From the NCBI GenBank assembly GCA_048497495.1, contig JAFHCF010000124.1:1-15856 (forward strand): 15,856 bases of DNA, read 5' to 3'. Below the pieces are notes generated by a model, which saw nothing but the letters and a program-made list of their open reading frames with translations, had not been told where the DNA came from and did no database searches. Each line of letters begins with the position of its first letter. The stretch's first letter is position 1. Source of the stretch: JAFHCF01 sp048497495 (lineage in GTDB: Bacteria; Pseudomonadota; Alphaproteobacteria; Rhizobiales; Ancalomicrobiaceae). The translations under genes and the position numbers were made by a program. Shown here one piece after another: positions 1-6,973 of the stretch.

Positions 1-25
1 CCGGCCGCGGGGCGAGCGCGGCCGG
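1..25 (-). terminator. GC-rich hairpin beyond the cytochrome gene, possible terminator
   Basis: An 8-bp perfect inverted repeat (CCGGCCGC at 1-8, GCGGCCGG at 18-25) with a 9-nt loop lies 26 bases beyond the stop codon of the cytochrome gene. The position suits a transcription terminator for that minus-strand gene. The window ends here, so a T tract cannot be checked, and short GC-rich repeats are common by chance in such DNA. Confidence 0.3.
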
Positions 26-50
26 TCGTCTCGTCGCCGACAAGGGCGCG

Positions 51-2153
51 TCAGTAGCGGGCGTCCCTGGGCTTGGGATCCTTCGGCCAGTCCTTGACCT
101 TGGGGGCGAAGTCCGGCCGGTCCTTGTGGCTGAAGTAGTCCGCCACGTCGATCGCCTGCTGATCGGTGAGGCCACCCTGGCCGAGGGGGAACTTCTCGTG
201 CAGGCCGATCGGCATGTTGCGCTTGACGAAGGCGGCGGCGGTGTAGGTGCGGGCCATGCCGGCACCGATGTTGAAGGAGCGCTCGCCCCACAGCGGCGGG
301 TAGACGACGCGGCCGGCCGCATCCTTCAGGCCCTCGCCGTTCTCGCCGTGACAGGCGGCGCACTGCTCGGCGTAGACCTTCTCGCCGTTGACCGGATCGG
401 GCACGAGCTTCGGATCGATCTTGCCGATGCCGCGTCCGGGCACCTTGTCCTCGGGCTTGGTGGCGCCCTTCATCCAGTCGAAATAGGCGACCATGGCCTT
501 CATGTCGGCGCCCTCGGGGGCCAGCGGCTTGCCGTTCATCGAGCGCAGGAAGCAACCGTTGATGCGGTCCTCCATGGTGATGACCCGGCCGGCGCGCGGC
601 GCGTAGGAGGGGAAGAAGGCGGTGATGCCGACGTAAGGGCTGCCGTCCGCCACCGTGCCGGCGTTGAGATGGCACGAGGTGCAGTTGAGATCGTCGCCGA
701 CATGGCCCGGCAACAGGTCGCGGGTCTCGGCGTTGAGCCGCATGCCGCGGATCAACTGATCGGCGTCGGCGGCGGCGAGGAGTTCGGCGAGGCGCGGCGT
801 CTCGAACGGCGTCTTGTCGATCTTCGGATCGAGTTCGGCGCGCGCCGCGGCGACCACGTCCTTCGTCACCGGTCCGGCGCCCTCGCCCCAATTCTCGCGC
901 ACGAAGGTCAGGATCTCGGCGATCTCCTGGTCGCCGAGGCGGGCGAAGCCGGGCATCGTCCAGACGCGCGGATGGGCGGCGGTCGCCGCCGTCTTCCAAC
1001 CGGTCAGGGTGATGTGGACGAGGGTCGCCGGATCCTTCGCGGCGATGGTCGGATTGCCGGCCAGCGGCGGGAACACGTCCTTGACGCCGGCGCCGTCGGG
1101 GCGGTGGCAATCGGTGCAGAACTGGGCGTAGCCGAGCCCGCCCCGGGTGGTGAAGGTCGTCGCCGGCGCCTCGCTGGAGACGACGCGCGGCAGCGGCTTC
1201 GGCCGATCGGAGGGCAGCGACTTGAGGTAAGTGGCGATCGCCGTGAGATCCTCTCGGCTGGTGCCCTGGGTCGAATGGAGGATGACCTCGGTCATGCTGC
1301 CCGACGCCGTGGCGAAGCGGTTCTGCCCGGTCTCCAGCAGTTGCACCGTGTCCTCGACGGTCCACAGGTCGCGAAGCTCGATCGCGTTCCAGTTCTCCAC
1401 CTTGGCGCCGGCGAGGAAGAGCGAACCGTTCGATCCGGCCTCGCTCATCGCCTTCTCCTCGAAGCCGAGGCCGCGCGGCGTGTGGCAGGCGCCGCAATGG
1501 CCGAGACCCTGGACGAGATAGGCGCCGCGGTTCCACACCGCGTCACGGGTCGGATCGGGGCGGAAGGGCGTCGCGTCGAGGAAGGCGAAGTTCCAATAGG
1601 CGAGGCCGAAGCGCAGGCCGAAGGGGAAGCGCATCTCGGCGGCCCGATTGGGCTTCTCCACCGCGGCGAGACCCCGCGAGAGATAGGCCCAGAGCGCCTT
1701 CATGTCGTCGTCGGAGATCTTGGCATAGGAGGGATAGGGCATCGCCGGATAGAGATTGTGGCCGTCGGCCGCGACGCCCTTGCGCATCGCCCGATCGAAG
1801 GCGCCGAAGGACCAGGCGCCGAGGCCGGTCTTGGCGTCGGGCGTGATGTTGGTCGACCAGACGGTGCCGAAAGGCGTCTCCAGCGCCCGCCCGCCGGCCA
1901 TGACCGCGCCGCCGGTCTCGGTGTGGCAGGCGACGCAGTCGCCGAGCTGGGCGACATACTTGCCGCGCTCGATCAGGGCCGGATCGACCGAAGCGCCGAG
2001 GCCCGGATCCTTCGCCGCGATCGGCGGCGGCACGGCGATCCAGGCGGCCGTCGCCCCCCCCACCACGACGATCGCCGCGGCGGCGATGCCGATCCGCTTG
2101 GCGCGGGTGCTCTTGTCCTCGGTCATGACACGGGTCCGTTCCTGACGTTTCAT
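51..2153 (-). CDS. Membrane-anchored pentaheme cytochrome c, triheme dehydrogenase subunit fused to TsdA-like domain
   Basis: Likely a periplasmic electron carrier or oxidoreductase of 700 residues. A single hydrophobic segment near residues 20-42 would export and anchor it. Five CXXCH haem sites start at C73, C220, C346, C491 and C598. Residues about 55-440, with three haems, resemble the cytochrome subunit of membrane alcohol, gluconate or aldehyde dehydrogenases, which passes electrons to quinone or terminal oxidases. Residues about 465-690, with two haems, resemble thiosulfate dehydrogenase TsdA: the segment RINGCFLRSMNG places C534 39 residues after the first haem His, like the Cys ligand of TsdA haem 1, and M647 sits 45 after the second haem His, like its haem 2 Met. 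These TsdA spacings are from memory. No catalytic dehydrogenase subunit or sox gene is visible nearby. The start at 2153 is uncertain; ATG at 2126 (MTEDKS) keeps the anchor and is equally plausible. Confidence 0.88.
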   Translation of the reverse strand: MKRQERTRVMTEDKSTRAKRIGIAAAAIVVVGGATAAWIAVPPPIAAKDPGLGASVDPALIERGKYVAQLGDCVACHTETGGAVMAGGRALETPFGTVWSTNITPDAKTGLGAWSFGAFDRAMRKGVAADGHNLYPAMPYPSYAKISDDDMKALWAYLSRGLAAVEKPNRAAEMRFPFGLRFGLAYWNFAFLDATPFRPDPTRDAVWNRGAYLVQGLGHCGACHTPRGLGFEEKAMSEAGSNGSLFLAGAKVENWNAIELRDLWTVEDTVQLLETGQNRFATASGSMTEVILHSTQGTSREDLTAIATYLKSLPSDRPKPLPRVVSSEAPATTFTTRGGLGYAQFCTDCHRPDGAGVKDVFPPLAGNPTIAAKDPATLVHITLTGWKTAATAAHPRVWTMPGFARLGDQEIAEILTFVRENWGEGAGPVTKDVVAAARAELDPKIDKTPFETPRLAELLAAADADQLIRGMRLNAETRDLLPGHVGDDLNCTSCHLNAGTVADGSPYVGITAFFPSYAPRAGRVITMEDRINGCFLRSMNGKPLAPEGADMKAMVAYFDWMKGATKPEDKVPGRGIGKIDPKLVPDPVNGEKVYAEQCAACHGENGEGLKDAAGRVVYPPLWGERSFNIGAGMARTYTAAAFVKRNMPIGLHEKFPLGQGGLTDQQAIDVADYFSHKDRPDFAPKVKDWPKDPKPRDARY

Positions 2154-2226
2154 CCCCGTCAGCCTATAGGCGCGCGACCCATTCCGGGCGATCCCGGATT
2201 GTCCCTCGCGGGACGAGGGTTTTCCC

Positions 2227-2249
2227 GGGGTGGGGGGGAGGGGGGAGGG
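2227..2249 (+). other. Possible G-quadruplex tract
   Basis: Four runs of G (4, 7, 6 and 3 bases) are separated by single bases T, A and A. Single-base loops favour a very stable parallel G-quadruplex. The tract lies 74 bases upstream of the cytochrome start, on that gene's template strand, and just outside the left inverted repeat of the defence cassette. Confidence 0.55.
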
Positions 2250-2255
2250 CAGCTT

Positions 2256-2274
2256 ACGACCCGAAGCGGACGCT
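2256..2274 (+). repeat. Left arm of inverted repeat flanking the SIR2-HerA-KTSC cassette
   Basis: This 19-base segment matches the reverse complement of 5870-5889 in 17 of 20 aligned columns (two mismatches, one gap), with a perfect 11-base core AAGCGGACGCT at 2264-2274. It lies near the point where GC content drops. It may mark the edge of an inserted segment or be a dispersed intergenic repeat. Confidence 0.5.
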
Positions 2275-2524
2275 CAACGCCCGTAAATTGGTGCAGCGTA
2301 AATCATTTCTCGCCGGGCTTGTGCTTGCTCGCCGATGAGGACTAGTTTGTTGCGAATGCAACACGGTGCGATTGAGGGTTCAGGGGGCGATCGGGTTGAA
2401 GTGGATTACTACGCTCGATTTGCAGCAATGGGCCGACCGCAAGAAAACGACGCGGACGATCACGATAGAATGATGCACTAATAACTCGAAGCAAGGATGC
2501 GGAGCTAACGCCAGGGAGCGTAAT

Positions 2525-3736
2525 TTGACTGTCAGTGTTCACAATCCTGATCAATATATGGCGGCGCTACGGACGATCATCGCGCAGGGTCGCAAGCGGA
2601 TCGGACTGTTGGTTGGCGCCGGAGCTTCTGCCGGCATGGCGAAGCCTGATCGTACTTATCCGCTCATCCCAGCGGTTGCTGGCCTCACTGATCAGGTTCT
2701 CACGACGCTTGCACCGACTTATCAACAACAGATCGACGGCCTAAAAGCCGAACTCGCGCAGCATGACATCGAGACGATCCTCTCTCGGATTCGCTCGCTG
2801 AGCAAAGTGATCGGATCGGCGAAAGTCCACAACCTCGATGGCCCCGGCTTTGCCGCTTTCGGTGAAGCGATCTGCACCGAGATTGGCAAGATCGTGGACG
2901 TCCGATTGCCGGCGACCGGATCAGCTTATGCCGATCTCGTGAACTGGATCACGGGCACAATGCGTGACTACCCGGTCGAGATTTTCACCACGAACTACGA
3001 TCTGTTGTTCGAAGAGGCGTTCGAGTCCGTGCGAGCGCCGTATTTCGATGGCTTCACGGGCGGTCGCGAACCGTTCTTCGACCCCGTGTCGGTGTCGCGC
3101 AGCGACCTTCCCGCGCGATGGACGCGGCTCTGGAAGCTCCATGGCTCACTCGGCTGGCGTGCAAGCTCGAAGGGAGAGGTGATCCGAACGGGTCAAAGCT
3201 CGGCAAGCCACCTCGTCTTCCCCGAACATCTGAAATACGATCAGACGCAGAAGGCCCCATACGCAGCGTTGCTCGATCGCCTTCGTGCGTTCTTGCTCAC
3301 CCCCGACACGCTGCTGGTCTCTATCGGCTTCTCCTTTGCCGACGCACATATTGCATCTCGGTTGGACGAAGCGCTCGCAGCGAATCCATCCGCCAGCGTC
3401 TTCGCGTTCCAGTACAAGGTCCTTGAGGAAGAGGGGCCGGCGTGCGATCTTGCGCGCCGCCTGCCAAACTTCAGCGTCTATGCGCGTGACCAGGCCAAGG
3501 TGAACGGCATCCGCGGTGCATGGAAGGCGCCGGTCGAACTTCCGAACAGGGATTGGGGGCCGATAAGGTCGACTTATCTCGACACGGACGGAAACTTCAC
3601 GCTCGGCGCAATCGAACCCTTTGCTCGGTTCTTCGCGGCATCGCGCTCTGTTCAAGCGTTTCCCACACCACCGGCGCCGACAGCAACTGCGGTGGTAATG
3701 CCGTCGTCGACAGCCACAACCGCGTCGGTGGCCTGA
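2525..3736 (+). CDS. SIR2-family protein, probable NADase effector of a SIR2-HerA defence system
   Basis: This 403-residue protein carries a SIR2-type NAD-binding fold. Visible motifs are GAGAS at residues 31-35, TTNYD at 155-159 (N157 and D159 as catalytic or NAD-binding candidates), KLHGS with H206 as the likely catalytic His, and GFSF at 268-271. In bacterial defence this group cleaves NAD+ and halts growth of infected cells; with HerA next door it fits the SIR2-HerA pair shown to deplete NAD+. The start is TTG, supported by AGGGAG at 2513-2518, six bases upstream. The last 25 or so residues are rich in Pro, Ala and Thr and look disordered. Its stop overlaps the herA start (TGATG), so the two are translationally coupled. 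The pairing supports defence much better than a deacetylase role. Confidence 0.9.
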   Translation: MTVSVHNPDQYMAALRTIIAQGRKRIGLLVGAGASAGMAKPDRTYPLIPAVAGLTDQVLTTLAPTYQQQIDGLKAELAQHDIETILSRIRSLSKVIGSAKVHNLDGPGFAAFGEAICTEIGKIVDVRLPATGSAYADLVNWITGTMRDYPVEIFTTNYDLLFEEAFESVRAPYFDGFTGGREPFFDPVSVSRSDLPARWTRLWKLHGSLGWRASSKGEVIRTGQSSASHLVFPEHLKYDQTQKAPYAALLDRLRAFLLTPDTLLVSIGFSFADAHIASRLDEALAANPSASVFAFQYKVLEEEGPACDLARRLPNFSVYARDQAKVNGIRGAWKAPVELPNRDWGPIRSTYLDTDGNFTLGAIEPFARFFAASRSVQAFPTPPAPTATAVVMPSSTATTASVA

Positions 3737-5541
3737 TGAATGCTCCGACCCTTCTCGGTCATGTTGGCTCTGTCGCTGGTGCGACCGTCAGCGTGCGCCA
3801 GTTCGAGGGCGTGGCCTCGGGCATCGCGATCATCGGAGGAAGAAGCTACCGGGTCGGTCAGGTCGGTAGCTTCGTACGGATACCTCAAGGGTATCATGAC
3901 CTCTACGCGATCATATCCGAGGTTGGGGCAAGTGCGACACCAGCGACGCTGACCGATGCGCTCGATCGCGGCGAACGATGGCTGACCATTCAACTCGTCG
4001 GCGAGATTGTCGAGACATCGTTCGAGCGGGGCATCAGCCAATATCCGAATGTGAACGATGAGGTGCATCTCGTCACCGAGGAGGATCTGTCCAAGATCTA
4101 CGGCGCGGAGTTTGCCGGGCAGGTGGTGGTGGGGCGACTCGCCAACGCCGAGAGCATCCCGGTACGCCTGGACCTCGATAAGCTGGTCACACGTCACAGT
4201 GCAGTGCTCGGCTCGACCGGGTCGGGAAAATCCACGACCGTCGCTAGCTTGTTGCGATCAATCTCGGCGTCGGGCGGAGCAGGCTTTCCGAGCGCGCGCA
4301 TCCTCCTGCTCGATATCCACGGTGAATATGCCCGCGCGCTCGGCGACAACGCCGAGATTTTCCGTATCACGCCTGGCGACGGTGAGAAGAAACTGGTCAT
4401 TCCGTACTGGGCACTGCAGCCGACCGAAATCCTCAACTTCCTGTGCGGGAAGATGGACGATCGTGCGACGACCGCAATCCTCGACAAGGTCTTCGCGGCC
4501 AAGAGCACGATAGCGCATGCGGACAATTTGCCGGGCGTCGACCTGAATTCGATGACCGTCGACAGTCCGATTCCATACAGCTTGCGAAGCCTGTGGCTCG
4601 AGCTGATCGATCCAGAGGTCAAAACTTGGCTCGATCAGGCAAAGACCCAGCCGGCGATCGTGCTCCCCGGGGACGCGGCTACGCTTCGCCTGCCGACCTA
4701 CCAGCCGCACACGACGACGAATACGGCGCCCTATCAGAACAACATCGGTGTGCTCGGCATCCGCAAGCAGCTCGATCGCATGCGGTCACGTATGCTCGAT
4801 CGTCAGTTCGAGTTCTTGCTCAAGCCCGGCGACTGGGAGCCTGACCTGACCGGTCATGTGGCGAATGACCTTCCCGCCCTTCTCGAAAGCTGGATCGGCC
4901 ACAAGAAGGCGATAACCGTCCTCGATCTGTCGGGTATCCCCAGTGCCGTTCTCCTAGATTTGATCGGCGCGATTCTGTCGATTATCTATGAGGCACTCTT
5001 CTGGGGTCGCGAGCGCGACGAGGGTGGCCGAAAACGGCCCCAACTCGTCGTTATGGAAGAAGCGCACCGGTATCTTGGTCGGGAAGCCGACAATCCTGCA
5101 CGCGAGATGGTCCAGCGAATCGTGAAAGAGGGGCGCAAGTTCGGCATCGGTGCGATGATCGTCAGCCAGCGTCCTTCGGAAATTGACGACACCATTCTCT
5201 CCCAGTGCGGCACCTTCATCGCGTTGCGCCTCACCAATTCCGCTGACCGCAGCAAGGTACAAGCCGCTTTGCCCGATAACCTGAGCGGTATCGCCGACAG
5301 CCTCTCGGTTCTACGGACAGGGGAAGCCATCATAACCGGCGAAGCTGCGCGGCTGCCTGTGCGCTGCCGCGTTACCCTGCCACCCAAAGACCGTCGCCCG
5401 GACAGCGAAGATCCGCTCGTCGCAGACAGCTGGAAGCGCGCTCGGGGCGCCGAAGATTATGATCAGCTTGTCGCAGTATGGCGTGCACAGGATCCGAAGT
5501 GGGAGCCGCCAGAAGCGGATGAGAACGAGGGAGGAAATTGA
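3736..5541 (+). CDS. herA: HerA-type hexameric ATPase/translocase of SIR2-HerA defence pair
   Basis: A 601-residue FtsK/HerA-superfamily ATPase. An N-terminal beta-rich HAS-barrel-like region spans about 1-110. The Walker A motif is GSTGSGKST (159-167), LLDIHGEY at 191-198 is the strand after the first helix, Walker B is LVVMEEAH (437-444) with E441/E442 as the likely catalytic Glu, and a polar motif SQRP is at 477-480. HerA proteins form hexameric rings that move along DNA; with SIR2 partners the ring is reported to scaffold and activate the NADase. The frame is open back to 3520, but ATG at 3736 is preferred: it overlaps the SIR2 stop (TGATG) and the protein then begins at the HAS barrel. 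Its own stop overlaps the KTSC start in the same way. No NurA nuclease is present, which argues against a DNA end-resection role. Confidence 0.93.
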   Translation: MNAPTLLGHVGSVAGATVSVRQFEGVASGIAIIGGRSYRVGQVGSFVRIPQGYHDLYAIISEVGASATPATLTDALDRGERWLTIQLVGEIVETSFERGISQYPNVNDEVHLVTEEDLSKIYGAEFAGQVVVGRLANAESIPVRLDLDKLVTRHSAVLGSTGSGKSTTVASLLRSISASGGAGFPSARILLLDIHGEYARALGDNAEIFRITPGDGEKKLVIPYWALQPTEILNFLCGKMDDRATTAILDKVFAAKSTIAHADNLPGVDLNSMTVDSPIPYSLRSLWLELIDPEVKTWLDQAKTQPAIVLPGDAATLRLPTYQPHTTTNTAPYQNNIGVLGIRKQLDRMRSRMLDRQFEFLLKPGDWEPDLTGHVANDLPALLESWIGHKKAITVLDLSGIPSAVLLDLIGAILSIIYEALFWGRERDEGGRKRPQLVVMEEAHRYLGREADNPAREMVQRIVKEGRKFGIGAMIVSQRPSEIDDTILSQCGTFIALRLTNSADRSKVQAALPDNLSGIADSLSVLRTGEAIITGEAARLPVRCRVTLPPKDRRPDSEDPLVADSWKRARGAEDYDQLVAVWRAQDPKWEPPEADENEGGN

Positions 5542-5750
5542 TGGAACGGCGGCCTGTAACGTCCGGCAATTTGGCCGAGGTCGGATATGACCCAGAGCTG
5601 GAGACGCTCGAGGTCCAATTCAGGCACGGCGGCGTTTATCAATATTTCAACGTTCCTGCGTTCATGTACGAGCGTCTCATGAATGCGGACTCACTAGGTC
5701 GCTTTTTCAACGCGGAAATCAAAGGCCATTACCCTGAGGCTAAGCTCTAG
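5541..5750 (+). CDS. KTSC-domain small protein, third gene of the SIR2-HerA cassette
   Basis: A 69-residue protein consisting almost wholly of a KTSC domain, named for its occurrence at the C-terminus of some lysyl-tRNA synthetases. The YXY motif is Y33-Q-Y35, preceded by EVGYDPE and followed by a typical NVP turn and an A-(D)-S-(L)-G-R-F-F-N-(x)-E-I-K helix at about 49-61. The domain's function is unknown; RNA binding has been suggested. ATG at 5541 overlaps the herA stop (TGATG) and has GAGGGAGGAA just upstream, so it should be well translated and coupled to HerA. A TTG three bases earlier is in frame but less likely. It could regulate, sense for, or restrain the SIR2-HerA complex; nothing in the sequence decides between these. 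Confidence 0.88.
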   Translation: MERRPVTSGNLAEVGYDPELETLEVQFRHGGVYQYFNVPAFMYERLMNADSLGRFFNAEIKGHYPEAKL

Positions 5751-5869
5751 CGCGCCGCATTGAAGTGGCATTGGAATTCTCCATGCGATGCCGGATTTTG
5801 CTTAGATGCATCTCAAGAGCAGCAAGTCTGCAACCGACCCCATTTTAGTAGCTCGGGGGAAGCTGGCTC

Positions 5870-5889
5870 AGCGTCCGCTTTCGGCGCGT
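5870..5889 (-). repeat. Right arm of inverted repeat flanking the SIR2-HerA-KTSC cassette
   Basis: The reverse complement of this 20-base segment matches 2256-2274 (17 of 20 columns; perfect core at 5870-5880). It lies 119 bases after the KTSC stop and 40 bases before the end of the SPFH gene. Farther out, both arms are followed by a G/C-run tract of the same polarity relative to the repeat (G runs at 2232-2249, C runs at 5918-5929). I see no target-site duplication. Confidence 0.5.
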
Positions 5890-5929
5890 TGCAGCCGGTG
5901 AGGCGAGCGACTGCAAACCCTTCCCCCCC

Positions 5930-6787
5930 TCACTTCACCCCCGTCACATCCACGAACGGCACCGCGTTCCCCGGCACCATGTGGGTCGGCAGGACGCCGT
6001 TCCACTTCTCCGCCGCGACCAGCGAGACCAGGCCGGGGTTGTCCTTCAGCGCCGCGCCGCGGGCGCGGATGGCGGTGGCCTGGGCTTCGCCGTTGAGCTT
6101 GACGGCTTCGGCGTCGGCTTGCGCCCTGGCGCGGACGGCGTCGGCGTTGGCGCGGGCGACCGTCACGGTGATCTCGGCCTGGACCTTCTCGCGCTCGGCG
6201 TTCTGGCGCAGTTTCTGGACCTCGACCTCGGCCAGCATGCGCTGCTCGATCGACTTCTCGTAGACTTCGGAGAAGTCGATGTTCTCGATCTGCAGGGCGA
6301 GGACGCGGACCGGGCCCTGGACCGCCTTCTGGAGGGCGTTGCTCGCCTCCATCGACAGGCGGCCGCGCTCCTGGATGGCGGTGACGGCGGTGAACTGGCC
6401 GAAGACGATCTTGAATTCGGAATGGATGCGCGGCGCGATCAGGCGGTCGACCATCTGGCGCTCGTCGCCGAATTCGGCGACCACGTCGGCGACCGAGGCC
6501 GGCGGGATTTCGTAGTTGACCGAGAGCCGCACGTCGGCCGGCTGCTGGTCCTTGGAATAGCTCTCGACCTTGTCGTAGCGCAGCACGTGGGTCTGCACCG
6601 AGATCAGCTTGACCCCGTCGACGTAAGGGATCTTGAAGTGGAGGCCGGGGTCGGCGGTGCCCTTGATCTGGCCGAAGCGGATCACCACGCCGCGCTCGCC
6701 CGGCGCCACGGTGTAGAAACCGCCGAAGAACAGGCCGGCGACGAAGAAGACGACGACGGCGGCGGCGATGGCCTTGAGGATGCGCAT
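5930..6787 (-). CDS. SPFH/prohibitin-family membrane protein
   Basis: A 285-residue protein with one N-terminal membrane segment (about residues 5-25), then an SPFH domain (about 25-180: VAPGERGVVIRFGQ, PGLHFKIPYVD, VLRYDKVESYSKD) and a charged alanine-rich coiled coil (about 180-245). Such proteins form large ring or cage assemblies on the membrane; HflK/HflC regulate the FtsH protease, and prohibitin or stomatin relatives organise membrane microdomains. A single copy without an HflK partner or ftsH suggests a stand-alone prohibitin-like protein. The frame is open to 6940, but ATG at 6787 is chosen because GGGAGG stands 7 bases upstream and the membrane segment follows at once. It lies 186 bases downstream of the transglutaminase gene, so cotranscription is possible but unproven. 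Confidence 0.88.
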   Translation of the reverse strand: MRILKAIAAAVVVFFVAGLFFGGFYTVAPGERGVVIRFGQIKGTADPGLHFKIPYVDGVKLISVQTHVLRYDKVESYSKDQQPADVRLSVNYEIPPASVADVVAEFGDERQMVDRLIAPRIHSEFKIVFGQFTAVTAIQERGRLSMEASNALQKAVQGPVRVLALQIENIDFSEVYEKSIEQRMLAEVEVQKLRQNAEREKVQAEITVTVARANADAVRARAQADAEAVKLNGEAQATAIRARGAALKDNPGLVSLVAAEKWNGVLPTHMVPGNAVPFVDVTGVK

Positions 6788-6973
6788 GGCTCTGCCTCCC
6801 GGAGGGGCCGGCGGCACGGAGGCCGGCGGCGGAATGAGTTCGGTCCTGGACCTGGGCATGGACTGGCTCCGACGTCTACGCGAGGTCCGCCGGTGGGGCT
6901 CTCTCCGGGGGAGCATCCCGCAAGTTCGAACCGTCCGCAATCGCCGACTTGCGCGAGGTGTGGGCGCGCGGGG

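Larger units (their letters stand above)
2154..2524. other. Intergenic region between cytochrome gene and defence cassette
   Basis: This 371-bp gap separates two divergent genes and should hold both promoters. It contains a G-rich tract (2227-2249), the left inverted repeat (2256-2274), a direct repeat CGTAAAT at 2282-2288 and 2297-2303, and a hairpin TGTTGC-GAAT-GCAACA at 2348-2363. GC falls from about 70% to about 53-55% in the 2341-2460 stretch. A -10-like TAGAAT lies at 2466-2471, but I see no convincing -35 box. The short minus-strand reading frame at 2342-2554 has no recognisable features and overlaps the start of the next gene. Confidence 0.6.

Noticed and set aside
126..2345. A 739-codon plus-strand open frame over the cytochrome gene
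   Set aside because: It is the antisense shadow of the pentaheme cytochrome, with low-complexity composition and no motif.
2342..2554. A 70-codon minus-strand frame upstream of the SIR2 gene, considered as a small antitoxin or regulator
   Set aside because: It has no recognisable motif or ribosome site and overlaps the SIR2 start.
3520..3735. An N-terminal extension of HerA by 72 residues
   Set aside because: It overlaps the SIR2 coding region fully, looks unlike a HerA N-terminus, and the coupled ATG at 3736 is a better start.
5760..6263. A 167-codon plus-strand frame after the KTSC gene
   Set aside because: Most of it is antisense to the SPFH gene, and the start has no convincing ribosome site. 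It is not a fourth gene of the cassette.
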